Shown here one piece after another: positions 26,197 to 34,703 of a stretch of DNA of 64,000 nt. Both the position numbers and the translations under genes were made by a program. Within the stretch, counting starts at the first letter, position 1; the number at the start of each line of letters is the position of its first letter. Under the pieces are notes generated by a model, which searched no databases, was not told the DNA's origin, and saw only the letters and a program-made list of their open reading frames with translations. Origin of the DNA: Comamonas testosteroni (lineage in GTDB: Bacteria; Pseudomonadota; Gammaproteobacteria; Burkholderiales; Burkholderiaceae_C); contig NZ_CP129672.1 of the NCBI RefSeq assembly GCF_030505195.1, positions 2,762,501 through 2,826,500 of the forward strand. Reading direction: 5' to 3'.

Positions 26197-26236
26197 GCGC
26201 GCTGCATGGTTAAAGCGCGGCGGCTGCTGTCAGAAC

Positions 26237-26941
26237 TTAGAAAGCAGCACTTTGGCCAAGTTGCTGAATCCACCAGGACAGGGCGCTTGCCAGCAGTGCC
26301 AGCACCACGGCCAGAGCGCGGCGGCCGGCGGTGTCGCGGCTGGCGGGCACTGGCTCTTGCAGCAGCTTGTCACCCGTCACCATGGCGGGCACCAGTTTGT
26401 CGCCCTTGATGCTGTACCAGATCAGGGCGAGGACATGCAGCACGACCAGCCCGTAAATGAGGTACTGACCCCAGTGGGCGTGATAGCCCGTGGCCTGGGA
26501 AATCAGGTCGCCGGACACAAAGCGGGTCAAGGGGCCGCTGAAGGCAATTTCGTCGTCGCTGATCAGCCCGCTGGCGACTTGCGCTATCAAAACAATGAGC
26601 ATGGCGAGCACGGACAGTGAGCCCAGCGGGTTGTGGCCGGCGCGATCTTGAGTAGTTGATTTGCCGTGCATATATCGCTGCAGTGCGGCGGGAGAGGGGA
26701 TGAAGCTGCCAAAGCGCGACCAGTAGCCGCCGACCAAGCCCCAGAAAATACGAAAGACCAGTAGCGCCAGAACCACCTGACCCAGTATCAGATGCCAGTT
26801 CATGGCATTGCCACCCATCTTGGCCGTGATGACGAGGGCCACGATGCATGCTGCCAAAAGCCAGTGGAACAGGCGGGTTGGCAGATCCCAGATGCGCACT
26901 TTATGCGGGGCTGTAGAAGTGGTGTTGGTGGCTTGCGTCAT
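26237..26941 (-). CDS. Cytochrome b561-type diheme membrane protein
   Basis: The product is 234 aa from the ATG before TQATNTTS; the longer open frame upstream has no supporting signal. This is an inner-membrane electron carrier of the Ni/Fe-hydrogenase-type cytochrome b family. The start of the domain (KVRIWDLPTRLFHWLLAACI) holds the first heme-ligating His. Further His residues are in NWHLILGQ, GYHAHWGQYLIYGLVVLHVL. Four to five transmembrane helices are visible. It is divergent from a cytochrome c' gene, and such pairs often act together (established for the b561/c' neighbourhood in Shewanella-type systems; inference here). Confidence 0.88.
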   Translation of the reverse strand: MTQATNTTSTAPHKVRIWDLPTRLFHWLLAACIVALVITAKMGGNAMNWHLILGQVVLALLVFRIFWGLVGGYWSRFGSFIPSPAALQRYMHGKSTTQDRAGHNPLGSLSVLAMLIVLIAQVASGLISDDEIAFSGPLTRFVSGDLISQATGYHAHWGQYLIYGLVVLHVLALIWYSIKGDKLVPAMVTGDKLLQEPVPASRDTAGRRALAVVLALLASALSWWIQQLGQSAAF

Positions 26942-27091
26942 GGACTCTGTTCGTGGCGTGTCGGTGCAAACATTGTGCCTTGAGGGGTGGGTAAGCCGAG
27001 CTGCAGCGGCAGTGCATGCTTTCACTTTCGTCTGCCATACTGGTCAGGCGGCCGCCTGCGGCAGGCTGCGGAACCAAGAAAGGATACCCCG

Positions 27092-27538
27092 ATGAAAGCT
27101 TTTTCCACTCTGGCATTCGCTGCTGTGGTTGCCACCGTGGCCCTGCCCGCCTCGGCCCAGTTCGCCAAGGCTGAAGATGCCATCAAATACCGCCAGAGCG
27201 CCCTGAGCGTGCTGGGCACGCATTTCGGCCGTCTGGGCGCCATGGCCAACGGCAAGATGCCCTTTGATGCCAAGAGCGCGCAGGAAAGCGCCGAGGTCGT
27301 TGCCTTCATGTCCAAGCTGCCCTGGGCCGGTTTCGGCGCCGGCACCGAAGGCGGCAAGACCAAGCCTGAAGTGTGGAAGGAGCAGGCCAAGTTCCATGAC
27401 CTGTCGGGCAAGATGGAAGCCGAAGTCGTCAAGCTCAACGCTGCCGCCAAGACCGGTAATCTGGACAATCTCAAGACGGCTTTCGGCCCGGCAGCCAATA
27501 GCTGCAAGAGCTGCCACGACAGCTTCCGCAATAAGTAA
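27092..27538 (+). CDS. Cytochrome c', periplasmic
   Basis: The product is 148 aa with a cleavable signal peptide (AFAAVVATVALPASA then QF). It is a four-helix bundle cytochrome with one C-terminal heme motif CKSCH; Arg/Lys residues follow, as in the family. Cytochromes c' bind NO and CO and protect against nitrosative stress, or donate electrons to a partner cytochrome b. An AAAGGA ribosome binding site precedes the ATG. A strong terminator follows at once, so it is monocistronic. Confidence 0.92.
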   Translation: MKAFSTLAFAAVVATVALPASAQFAKAEDAIKYRQSALSVLGTHFGRLGAMANGKMPFDAKSAQESAEVVAFMSKLPWAGFGAGTEGGKTKPEVWKEQAKFHDLSGKMEAEVVKLNAAAKTGNLDNLKTAFGPAANSCKSCHDSFRNK

Positions 27539-27564
27539 GCCAAGACTGTCCTGCATCAAGCAGA

Positions 27565-27597
27565 CGTAAAAAAACCGGCATTGCCGGTTTTTTTACG
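27565..27597. terminator. Strong bidirectional terminator after cytochrome c'
   Basis: Stem GTAAAAAAACCGGC / GCCGGTTTTTTTAC with a 3-nt loop. The A/T tracts on both arms allow termination in both directions, serving cytochrome c' and the convergent thioredoxin gene. Confidence 0.9.
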
Positions 27598-27677
27598 AGC
27601 GCCTTGCGCTTTCTGCTGGCTGATTTCAGTGTGATTTCATCTTGAGATCGTTTGGCAGCGTGCGCAGTTGAATGAGA

Positions 27678-28190
27678 TCAAGCGTTCGCCGGCTCGGCCA
27701 GCAGCTTCTCGATCAGCTTGTGCAGCTGCTCAAAGTCGGGGGCGCCGATATAGCTCTTCACGATCTCGCCGCGCTTGTTGACGATGAAGGTGGTGGGGGT
27801 GAGTTGCACATCGCCCCAGGCCTTGGCCACGTTGCCGGTGTTGTCCAGCGCGACCTGGAAGGGCAGCTTGCGCGATTCGACAAAGTTCACGACATAGCTG
27901 GGCGGGTCGTAGCTCATGGCCACGGCCAGGGTGTCAAAGCCCTTGCCCTGGTACTTCTGGTAGGTGCTGATGATCTCGGGCATCTCTGCCACACAGGTGG
28001 TGCAGCTGGTGGCCCAGAAGTTCACCAGCGTCACCTTGCCCTTGAGGTCTGCGGTGGTTTTCTGGCTGCCGTCCAGCAGCACAAAGGTGGATTGCGGCGC
28101 CGCAGTCTGCCCTGCGCCCGAATACACCCAGGCCCCGACGCCGATGACGGCGGCCGCCACAATGCCTGCGATCCAATGTTTGCTTGCCAT
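27678..28190 (-). CDS. TlpA-family thioredoxin-like protein
   Basis: The product is 170 aa. The start is the ATG before ASKHW; an in-frame GTG lies 30 bp upstream. An N-terminal membrane anchor (WIAGIVAAAVIGVGAWVY) leads into a periplasmic thioredoxin fold. The active site is WATSCTTC (Cys63, Cys66), and the cis-Pro region is LTPTTFIVNKRGEI. It probably reduces or oxidises disulfides, possibly for cytochrome c maturation, in keeping with the nearby cytochrome genes, but no direct evidence links them. Confidence 0.88.
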   Translation of the reverse strand: MASKHWIAGIVAAAVIGVGAWVYSGAGQTAAPQSTFVLLDGSQKTTADLKGKVTLVNFWATSCTTCVAEMPEIISTYQKYQGKGFDTLAVAMSYDPPSYVVNFVESRKLPFQVALDNTGNVAKAWGDVQLTPTTFIVNKRGEIVKSYIGAPDFEQLHKLIEKLLAEPANA

Positions 28191-28341
28191 AGAGATTGAT
28201 TGTGCACAAATCTTCAGCACCTTGCTGATCTGTGGTTTGGTGTGCCAAACACGCCGAAAGTTCAGTTCTTACTGCCTGACCCACGGGTCAACCCTAGGCT
28301 TGCGTGACAGGCCGGGCCCATGCCGCTGCCGATAATGGGTC

Positions 28342-28905
28342 ATGAAGAAAACCGGACTCTGGGCTGCGACGGTGCTGGTCTGCTGCGCGCTGCTGGTCGC
28401 CTGCAGCCCGGCGCTGAATTGGCGCACCATCCAGCTCAAGGGTGCGCCGCTGCAAGCGCTGCTGCCCTGCGATGCGCAGACGGCCAGCCGCCCTGTCGAG
28501 CTGGGCCTGGGCCAGGTGCCGCTGTCGGTGGTGGGCTGCGAGGCCCAGGGCGCGACCTATGCGGTATCGCATTTCGCCGTGGCCGAACCCGCCCGCGCGG
28601 CCGAGGCTCTGACGTTCTGGCAGCAGGCGGTGCTGGCGCAGCTGAAGTCGGCAGGCGGCGTCGCGACAAGGCTCGATGCCAAGGGGGACGGTCCGTGGGT
28701 GCCCAAGGGCACGTTGAATCTGCCGCAGTCCTTGCGCATGACCTTCGAGAGGCTTGGCCCCCGGGGGCAGAAGGTGGTGGGGCATGGCCTGTGGTTTGCT
28801 CGCCTGGAGGGCAGCGGCGCCAGGGTCTATCACGCCGTGATTTACGCCGACAAGCTCAGGTCTGCCGAGGCCGAGATGTTTTTTTCGGGCCTGCAGTTGC
28901 AATAA
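28342..28905 (+). CDS. Putative lipoprotein of unknown function
   Basis: The product is 187 aa. The signal peptide (LWAATVLVCCALLVAC) ends in a lipobox LLVAC, so the mature protein should start with a lipidated Cys. The rest is soluble, with two further Cys residues (PCDAQ, VGCEAQ) about 23 residues apart that could form a disulfide in the periplasm. I do not recognise a domain. The upstream ribosome binding site is weak. It is followed about 100 bp later by the PTS genes and is probably not part of that unit. Confidence 0.75.
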   Translation: MKKTGLWAATVLVCCALLVACSPALNWRTIQLKGAPLQALLPCDAQTASRPVELGLGQVPLSVVGCEAQGATYAVSHFAVAEPARAAEALTFWQQAVLAQLKSAGGVATRLDAKGDGPWVPKGTLNLPQSLRMTFERLGPRGQKVVGHGLWFARLEGSGARVYHAVIYADKLRSAEAEMFFSGLQLQ

Positions 28906-29002
28906 GCCCGCATCCAGATCATGACCCTTGCGCTTCCTCCACCTCATTGCCCTTGTTGAAGGCGGCAACAGGCCATAATTTGCTATCAAGAACTGTGACT
29001 AC

Positions 29003-29458
29003 ATGACCACGCGCATTCTTTTGCTCACTCACGCTCCTCTGGCCGCTGCATTGCGCGAATGCGCCCTGCATGTGTTTGCCGATAGCGCTGACGACTTGCT
29101 GGCCCTGGATGTGCCTTCTGAAGAGGCGCCCGAGGCCACGCTGGAGCGCGCCCTGGCCATGCTGGTGGCACATGGCGGACTGGATGCGCCGACCCTGGTG
29201 CTGACCGATCTGTTTGGCGCCACCCCATGCAATGTGGCCCAGCGTCTCACGGGACTGTTGCAGGCCAGGCTGGTGGCGGGTGTGAACCTGCCCATGCTGT
29301 TGCGCTCCATCGGCTATCGGCATGAGCCGCTGGATGCCCTGGTTTCGCGGGCCATGGTGGGCGGCAGCCAGGGGGTGATGCAGGTAGCCGGCAGTTCCCG
29401 ACAAAATCAAAGCGCACGACCTTCCAATGATCAAGACCAATATCACCATCAGCAATAA
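29003..29458 (+). CDS. PTS EIIA component, mannose/fructose (EIIA-Man) family
   Basis: The product is 151 aa. The phosphorylatable His is His10 (ILLLTHAPLA), and the family motif VLTDLFGATPCNVA is present. With HPr and EI but no EIIB/EIIC permease nearby, this is an incomplete PTS that should act as a regulatory phosphorelay, as known for beta-proteobacteria (for example in Ralstonia, where EIIA-Man affects polyhydroxybutyrate). The last 30 residues are polar and low-complexity, and the gene overlaps the HPr gene by 32 bp. Confidence 0.87.
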   Translation: MTTRILLLTHAPLAAALRECALHVFADSADDLLALDVPSEEAPEATLERALAMLVAHGGLDAPTLVLTDLFGATPCNVAQRLTGLLQARLVAGVNLPMLLRSIGYRHEPLDALVSRAMVGGSQGVMQVAGSSRQNQSARPSNDQDQYHHQQ

Positions 29459-29696
29459 ATTGGGCCTGCATGCCCGTGCATCGGCCAAGCTCACCAAGCT
29501 GGCCGGAAGCTTCCCCTGCGAGGTCTGGCTGACCAAGGGCGAGCGCCGCGTCAATGCCAAGAGCATCATGGGCGTGATGATGCTGGCGGCGGGCATAGGA
29601 TCCGCGCTGGAGCTGGAAACCGATGGCGCGCAGGAGCAGGAAGCTACGGATGCGCTGGTGGCCCTGATCAACGACAAGTTTGGCGAAGGCCAGTAG
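29427..29696 (+). CDS. ptsH: HPr phosphocarrier protein
   Basis: The product is 89 aa, a normal HPr size. His15 lies in the motif GLHARA, and Ser46 in KSIMGVM, the site that HPr kinase/phosphorylase modifies in many proteobacteria. HPr passes phosphate from EI to EIIA. Its start lies inside the end of the EIIA gene, which implies translational coupling. Confidence 0.94.
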   Translation: MIKTNITISNKLGLHARASAKLTKLAGSFPCEVWLTKGERRVNAKSIMGVMMLAAGIGSALELETDGAQEQEATDALVALINDKFGEGQ

Positions 29697-29901
29697 AAAC
29701 TGCTTCACCTGCGCCGCGGCTTGACCGCGAGCAGGTGGCGGCTCGACGGTTAGCTCTTTTGATAGCAGGCAAGATCTTGCTGTCAATGAAGTAGAGCGCT
29801 TTTGATGCTGTAGTGCAGCGATAGTTGGCGCTGACTGCTGCAAAAACAAGAGCAAGAAGCAAGCAAAAAGCAATCGCGAAATTCGCGAAGGGGCATTCGC
29901 T
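29697..29901 (+). other. Spacer between HPr and EI genes with imperfect palindromes
   Basis: No gene is seen in these 205 bp. A near-palindrome around CAAGATCTTG (about 29767-29785) and an AGAGCGCTTTTGATGCT stretch resemble the short dispersed palindromic repeats I recognise in Comamonadaceae. A GAAGGGG ribosome binding site for EI lies near the end. A promoter for the EI gene alone cannot be picked out. Confidence 0.35.
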
Positions 29902-31677
29902 ATGACATTTGCCATCCACGGCCTGGCCGTCTCCCGGGGGATTGCCATCGGGCGCGCGGTCGTTGTGGCCTCCAGTCGCATGGAGGTGGTGCATTACTTC
30001 ATCCGGCCCGATCAGGTGGAGTCGGAGATCCAGCGTGCCCGCACGGCACGCAATGCGGTGATTGACGAGCTGCGCCGGCTTCAGGAGGAAATGCCCAAGG
30101 ATGCGCCCGGAGAGCTGGATGCGCTGCTTGATGTGCATCTGATGCTGCTGCAGGACCAGGCACTGGCCGAGGCCATCCGAAACTGGATCTCGGAGCGGCT
30201 GTACAACGCCGAATGGGCGCTGACCACGCAGCTGGAAATCGTCTCGCGCCAGTTCGACGAGATGGACGACGAGTACCTGCGCGAGCGCAAGGCCGATCTG
30301 GAGCAGGTTGTGGAGCGCATTTTGCGCCACATGAAGGGCGCGGCCAGTCCGATTGCGCAGGTTGCGCCCCCGTTGGCACCGGCTGGCGCCACGCTCGTCG
30401 CGGATGGACAGCAGCTGCCACTGGATGTCACCACGGAAACCCCGCTGGTGCTGGTGGCACAAGATCTGTCGCCAGCGGACATGCTGCAGTTCAAGAGCAA
30501 GGTCTTTGCGGGCTTCATCACTGCCGTGGGCGGCAAGACCAGCCACACGGCCATCGTCGCACGCAGCATGGACATTCCGGCCGTGGTGGGTGCGCGGGCC
30601 GCAAGCCAGCTGATTCGCCAGGATGACTGGGTCATCATCGACGGCAACGAGGGCGTGGTCATCGTGGACCCCACGCCCATCATCCTGGCGGAGTACAGCT
30701 TTCGCCAGCGCCAGACCGAACTGGAGCGCGAGCGTCTGACCCGTCTGCGCTACACCCCCTCCCTCACCATGGATGGGCAGAAGGTGGAGCTGCTGGCCAA
30801 TATCGAGCAGCCCAGCGACGGAGCTGCTGCCGTGCGTGCTGGCGCAGTCGGGGTGGGGCTGTTCCGTACCGAGTTTCTGTTCATGGGGCGCAGCGGCAAT
30901 CTGCCCGGGGAAGAGGAGCAGTACCGCGCCTATCGCGAGGCCATCGACGGCATGCAAGGCATGCCGGTCACCATCCGCACGCTGGATGTGGGGGCCGACA
31001 AGCCGCTGGACAAGGCTCAGCCCAAGGACTACTACCTCAACCCCGCGCTGGGCCTGCGTGCCATACGCTGGAGTCTGGCCGACCCCGTCATGTTCCGCAC
31101 CCAGCTGCGCGCCATTTTGCGCGCCGCAGCGCATGGGCAGATCAAGCTGCTGTTTCCCATGCTGGCCCATCGCAGCGAGATCGAGCAGACCCTGGCCCAG
31201 TTGCGCCAGGCGCAGCATGAGCTCGATGTGCGCGGCATCGCCTACGGGCCGGTCAAGCTGGGTGCCATGATCGAGATCCCGGCGGCCGCCCTGACGGTGC
31301 GCAGCTTTCTCCAATATTTCGACTTTCTGTCCATCGGCACCAACGACCTGATCCAGTACACGCTGGCCATCGACCGTGCCGACGAAACCGTGGCCCATCT
31401 CTACGACCCCATGCATCCTGCCGTGCTGCGGCTGGTGGCCGAGGTCATCGCCGCAGCCAATGCGGCAGGCAAGGAAGTCTGCGTTTGCGGCGAAATGGCG
31501 GGCGATCTGAGCATGACCCGGCTGCTTTTGGGCCTGGGCCTGCGCAGCTTTTCCATGCACCCTGCGCAGATTCTGGCCGTCAAGCAGGAGGTGCTGCGTT
31601 CGGACTGCAGCAAGCTTGCACCCTGGGCCAGCGAGGTGCTGGTCAGCGAATGCCCGGCGCAGATGCTGGCACCCTGA
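29902..31677 (+). CDS. ptsI: PTS enzyme I (phosphoenolpyruvate-protein phosphotransferase)
   Basis: The product is 591 aa, against 575 in E. coli. EI takes phosphate from PEP and gives it to HPr. The active-site His is His215 in GGKTSHTAIVARSMDIPAVV. The PEP-binding domain has GVGLFRTEFLFMGR and the conserved Cys in CVCGEMAGD. The His lies about 26 residues later than in E. coli (His189) because of an inserted Ala/Pro/Gly-rich segment (near residues 148-172) between the HPr-binding helices and the phosphohistidine domain. Confidence 0.95.
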   Translation: MTFAIHGLAVSRGIAIGRAVVVASSRMEVVHYFIRPDQVESEIQRARTARNAVIDELRRLQEEMPKDAPGELDALLDVHLMLLQDQALAEAIRNWISERLYNAEWALTTQLEIVSRQFDEMDDEYLRERKADLEQVVERILRHMKGAASPIAQVAPPLAPAGATLVADGQQLPLDVTTETPLVLVAQDLSPADMLQFKSKVFAGFITAVGGKTSHTAIVARSMDIPAVVGARAASQLIRQDDWVIIDGNEGVVIVDPTPIILAEYSFRQRQTELERERLTRLRYTPSLTMDGQKVELLANIEQPSDGAAAVRAGAVGVGLFRTEFLFMGRSGNLPGEEEQYRAYREAIDGMQGMPVTIRTLDVGADKPLDKAQPKDYYLNPALGLRAIRWSLADPVMFRTQLRAILRAAAHGQIKLLFPMLAHRSEIEQTLAQLRQAQHELDVRGIAYGPVKLGAMIEIPAAALTVRSFLQYFDFLSIGTNDLIQYTLAIDRADETVAHLYDPMHPAVLRLVAEVIAAANAAGKEVCVCGEMAGDLSMTRLLLGLGLRSFSMHPAQILAVKQEVLRSDCSKLAPWASEVLVSECPAQMLAP

Positions 31678-31719
31678 AGAAGCCAGGGAACGACCTCAAG
31701 GCAGGCAGAAAAGGGATGG

Positions 31720-31902
31720 ATGAATTACGCCAATTCGCAGGAAATCGCCCGTGCGCTTGAGCCGGTGCTGGGAGATGCAGCGCTTGCGCAGCAACTGGCA
31801 GCGCACGCCAGGCCGGCTGTGGCTACAGGTGCCAACGGTTGCGAAATGGCTGTAAAACAGGTGCTTACAGATTTCTTTTTGTCGGAAGTGAGAATTAATT
31901 GA
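31720..31902 (+). CDS. Small protein of unknown function (60 aa)
   Basis: An AAGGGA ribosome binding site precedes the ATG. The protein is mostly helical and Ala-rich, with one Cys and no known motif. It follows the EI gene by 42 bp, and its stop codon lies inside a Fur-box promoter. It could be real and co-transcribed with EI or could be chance; I cannot decide from the sequence. Confidence 0.4.
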   Translation: MNYANSQEIARALEPVLGDAALAQQLAAHARPAVATGANGCEMAVKQVLTDFFLSEVRIN

Positions 31903-31927
31903 TATTGATTCTCATTTAATGTTAATA
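31889..31927 (+). promoter_or_regulatory. Fur box overlapping a strong sigma-70-type promoter
   Basis: TGATATT-G-ATTCTCA (31900-31914) fits the 7-1-7 Fur box TGATAATnATTATCA at 12 or 13 of 15 positions, and an outer perfect repeat TGAGAAT / ATTCTCA spans 31889-31914. A -35 TTGATA (31899-31904), a 17-nt spacer and a -10 TTAATA (31922-31927) overlap it, so Fur with iron should block transcription. The region is AT-rich compared with both sides. Predicted transcript start is near 31934. Confidence 0.65.
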
Positions 31928-32096
31928 TCCGCCCCAGCTTGCAGCGCAGGACTCTGGTGGGGTATCAAGTGCTGCATTGCTCAGTTTCATCGTGGGGCGA
32001 CTCGTCGGGCCTGTTCAGCCTGCAGTCGTTTTTGCCAGCCAGCGGTTTGCCGGTTAGCCAGGCGTTTTTTCGATGCAAACAGTGAGTTATTCAAAA

Positions 32097-32139
32097 TTCA
32101 TAGCTTTTAGCGCATGATCTGCAATGATCCTGCTATGAA
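32097..32139. repeat. Short dispersed palindromic repeat (copy A)
   Basis: Inverted arms TTCATAGC (32097-32104) and GCTATGAA (32132-32139) with an internal TTTTAGCGC. This is the type of AGCT(A/T)..AGCGC palindrome that I recognise as common between genes in Comamonadaceae. It forms part of the candidate sRNA. Confidence 0.45.
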
Positions 32140-32172
32140 ATTACCTTGTAATCGTTGCAGGAAAAGCGCATC

Positions 32173-32200
32173 AAGCTCCTTATTCAGGAGCTTTATTTTT
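32173..32200 (+). terminator. Rho-independent terminator of the candidate sRNA
   Basis: Stem AAGCTCCT / AGGAGCTT with a TATTC loop, followed by TATTTTT on the plus strand. No plus-strand protein gene ends here, which implies an RNA transcript from the Fur-box promoter. Confidence 0.75.
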
Positions 32201-32248
32201 GGGCAAATCCTGGAGCGTGCAGCACTGCTTGTTGCGTGTGGCCATGAA

Positions 32249-32272
32249 AAAAGCAGCCCGTGGGCTGCTTTT
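32249..32272 (-). terminator. Rho-independent terminator of the lip operon
   Basis: Stem AAAAGCAGCCC / GGGCTGCTTTT; on the minus strand a T-run follows. It lies 24 bp beyond the lipA stop codon. Confidence 0.85.
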
Positions 32273-32295
32273 GGGGGGAGCATTTTCTTCGGTGC

Positions 32296-33276
32296 TCAGA
32301 CGCCTGCGGCATGCGCCTGCTGATCGGCGTGGTAGCTGGAGCGCACCATGGCGCCGACAGCGGCGTGGGTGAAGCCCATCTTGTAGGCCTCTTGCTCGAA
32401 CATCTTGAAGGTGTCGGGGTGCACATAGCGGCGCACGGGCAGGTGGCTGTTGGTGGGGGCCAGGTACTGGCCGATGGTCAGCATGTCGATGTTGTGGGCG
32501 CGCATGTCGCGCATCACCTGCAGGATTTCCTCGTCCGTCTCGCCCAGGCCCACCATGATGCCGCTCTTGGTCGGCACATCGGGGTGCAGTTCCTTGAACT
32601 TCTTGAGCAGGTTCAGGCTGAACTGATAGTCGGAGCCGGGGCGCGCTTCCTTGTACAGGCGCGGCGCGGTTTCCAGGTTGTGGTTCATCACATCGGGCGG
32701 GGCCGACTTGAGGATCTCCAGCGCGCGGTCGTCACGGCCGCGGAAGTCGGGCACCAGGATTTCGATCTGCGTCTCGGGCGAGAGTTCGCGGATGTTCTTG
32801 ATGCACCCCACAAAGTGGCCCGAGCCGCCGTCGCGCAGGTCGTCGCGGTCCACACTGGTGATCACCACGTACTTCAGGCGCAGCGCGGCAATGGTGCGTG
32901 CCAGGTTCAGCGGCTCGTTCACGTCCAGCGGATCGGGGCGGCCATGGCCCACGTCGCAGAAGGGGCAGCGGCGCGTGCACTTGTCGCCCATGATCATGAA
33001 GGTGGCCGTGCCCTTGCCAAAGCACTCGCCAATATTCGGGCAACTGGCTTCTTCGCAGACCGTGTGCAAGTTGTTCTTGCGCAGAATGTCCTTGATCTCA
33101 TAAAAGCGTGTGCTGGGGCTGCCGGCCTTGACGCGAATCCACTCGGGCTTCTTCAGGACTTCGGCCTGCTCCACCTTCACGGGGATGCGCGCCAGCTTGG
33201 CTGCAGCCTTCTGCTTGGCCAGCGGGTTGTAGTTTTCGGCGGACTGCGCTTCGCGCACGACTTCATTGGTGCTCAT
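32296..33276 (-). CDS. lipA: Lipoyl synthase (LipA)
   Basis: The product is 326 aa. This radical-SAM enzyme inserts two sulfurs into protein-bound octanoyl groups. Both iron-sulfur motifs are present: the auxiliary cluster [12 protein letters not shown] and the radical SAM motif CTRRCPFC. The C-terminal RSSYHAD carries the Ser that ligates the auxiliary cluster. It is the last gene of the DUF493-lipB-lipA unit, 10 bp after lipB, and is followed by a terminator. Confidence 0.97.
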   Translation of the reverse strand: MSTNEVVREAQSAENYNPLAKQKAAAKLARIPVKVEQAEVLKKPEWIRVKAGSPSTRFYEIKDILRKNNLHTVCEEASCPNIGECFGKGTATFMIMGDKCTRRCPFCDVGHGRPDPLDVNEPLNLARTIAALRLKYVVITSVDRDDLRDGGSGHFVGCIKNIRELSPETQIEILVPDFRGRDDRALEILKSAPPDVMNHNLETAPRLYKEARPGSDYQFSLNLLKKFKELHPDVPTKSGIMVGLGETDEEILQVMRDMRAHNIDMLTIGQYLAPTNSHLPVRRYVHPDTFKMFEQEAYKMGFTHAAVGAMVRSSYHADQQAHAAGV

Positions 33277-33286
33277 GATCTTGCCT

Positions 33287-34021
33287 TCAGGGTGAGAGAC
33301 GCGCCTTCAGCTGGCGGCCCAGCACGGATGCGGCCTCGTCCCAGGTTGTCTGTACGCCGATTGTAGAAAGGTCCACCGTCCTCAGCCCTGCGTATCCGCA
33401 AGGGTTGATTCGCAAATAAGGTTCCAAATCCATATCGACATTGAGGGCCACTCCGTGGTAGGTGCTGTGGCGGCTGACCTTGATGCCCAGGGCGGCAATC
33501 TTGCCCAGACCCTCGAAATGCGGCTCGGGCGCCGGGCTACCCGCTTCGCGGTGCTGAGGGCGCTGCTCCAGCATGGCATGGCTGCGCGGGTCGTCCAGGC
33601 GCACATAGATGCCGGGCGCGCCTGCCACGCGGTGGCCGGTAACGCCGAAATGATCCAGCGTGCGGATCACTGCATCTTCCAGCCGGTACACATACTCTTT
33701 GACGAAGTAGCCCATGCGCTGCAGATCCAGCAGCGGATAGGCCACCACCTGACCGGGGCCGTGATAGGTCACCTGGCCGCCGCGATTGGTGGCGACCACG
33801 GGAATATCGCCGGGGTTCAGAACATTTTCGGTCTTGCCAGCCAGCCCCTGGGTGAAATGCGGTGAGTGCTCACAAATCCAGAGTTCGTCACGCGTGCTCG
33901 CGTTGCGGGTGCGCGTGAACTCCTGCATCGCGACCACCGCAGCTTCATAGCCGGTGCGCCCGAGAAAGCGCAGGTCCATGGGTTCAGGGGGCAAGGCAGA
34001 AGCAATCGGGCTGTCGCTCAC
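33287..34021 (-). CDS. lipB: Octanoyl transferase (LipB)
   Basis: The product is 244 aa. LipB moves octanoate from acyl carrier protein to lipoate-dependent enzymes. The motifs [20 protein letters not shown], the Lys in [14 protein letters not shown] and the catalytic Cys in INPCGYAGL are intact. It overlaps the DUF493 gene by 4 bp and precedes lipA, the standard pathway pair. Confidence 0.96.
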   Translation of the reverse strand: MSDSPIASALPPEPMDLRFLGRTGYEAAVVAMQEFTRTRNASTRDELWICEHSPHFTQGLAGKTENVLNPGDIPVVATNRGGQVTYHGPGQVVAYPLLDLQRMGYFVKEYVYRLEDAVIRTLDHFGVTGHRVAGAPGIYVRLDDPRSHAMLEQRPQHREAGSPAPEPHFEGLGKIAALGIKVSRHSTYHGVALNVDMDLEPYLRINPCGYAGLRTVDLSTIGVQTTWDEAASVLGRQLKARLSP

Positions 34022-34335
34022 AGCACGACCTTCACCAGGGGGTGAGAGGTCAGTGCGCGGTAGGTATCGTCCAGCTGCTCGCGGCTGGTGGCCGTGATGG
34101 TGATGGTCACGCCCAGGTAGTTGCCGCCGGAGCTGGGGCGCAGCTCCACCGTGCTGGCGTCAAAGCTGGGGTCGAATTTTTCGGCGATCTTGGTGATTTC
34201 ATGCACCAGATGTTCATTCTTGACACCCATGACCTTGATGGGAAACTGGCTCGGATACTCGATCAGCGAATCCTTGCGCGGGTCTTCTTGCTGACCGTTC
34301 TCGTTGGCGGCAGAGGTGTTGGGCGTGTCGCTCAT
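34018..34335 (-). CDS. DUF493 (YbeD-like) protein
   Basis: The product is 105 aa. YbeD-family proteins are small alpha/beta proteins of unknown function, usually found with lipB. The family pattern is visible: [20 protein letters not shown], then [20 protein letters not shown] and [18 protein letters not shown]. The first 20 residues are polar and likely disordered. It is the promoter-proximal gene of the lip unit, overlapping lipB. Confidence 0.9.
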   Translation of the reverse strand: MSDTPNTSAANENGQQEDPRKDSLIEYPSQFPIKVMGVKNEHLVHEITKIAEKFDPSFDASTVELRPSSGGNYLGVTITITATSREQLDDTYRALTSHPLVKVVL

Positions 34336-34703
34336 GAAGAATCCTTGGCTGAAATGAAAAATTGCCGTTGGTGAAACAGCCTGTCAATGAGTAAGAAAGA
34401 TTGTGCGCCACACCGCGCAGCCATGCGTGCGTGGGCCTAATCGATGGATGGCCAGAGCCTGCAAACCTTCAAAGCCCCTGGGGGCAGGCAGGCAATTCAG
34501 GGCAATCAGGTTTTTCAATTGAGGCACACTCGCGCCGCACCAAAGCAGCGGGCGGCAAATGTTGTCACTCGGCGACAACCCTCGGGTCTTGTCAAAGACG
34601 TTTTGCGCATGACAGTATCAACCCCTATCTAACGACGGGGGTTTTTACTTATAATCAGAGGCTTTGTAAAAAGTCTTGTCTGGTCAGCGGTGTGAAAGAA
34701 AAC
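34336..34703. other. Gene-free spacer between the lip and atp operons, with candidate atp promoter
   Basis: This 368-bp divergent region holds promoters for both operons. A TATAAT (34650-34655) on the plus strand is the best -10 box for the atp operon, but its -35 is poor. Just before it, AACCCC...GGGGTT with a T-run (34620-34645) can form a weak hairpin, and TTGTC...GACAA near 34562-34577 another. A 62-codon frame here shows no coding features. Confidence 0.4.

Larger units (their letters stand above)
31934..32200 (+). ncRNA. Candidate Fur-regulated small RNA
   Basis: This stretch lies between a Fur-box promoter and a rho-independent terminator and has no convincing gene. The only small frame with a plausible ribosome binding site is a GTG-started 38-codon frame (31969-32085), which shows no recognisable family and so may be chance. 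An AT-rich palindrome (TTCATAGC / GCTATGAA) lies in the second half. The arrangement parallels RyhB, PrrF, NrrF and BrrF, all Fur-repressed sRNAs, but no sequence similarity is claimed. Confidence 0.45.

Noticed and set aside
31919..32110. 63-codon open frame downstream of the Fur box
   Set aside because: Its start codon lies upstream of the predicted transcript start, and its Cys/Arg-rich translation looks random.
34444..34632. 62-codon frame in the lip-atp spacer
   Set aside because: No ribosome binding site, no recognisable features, and overlaps likely promoter elements.
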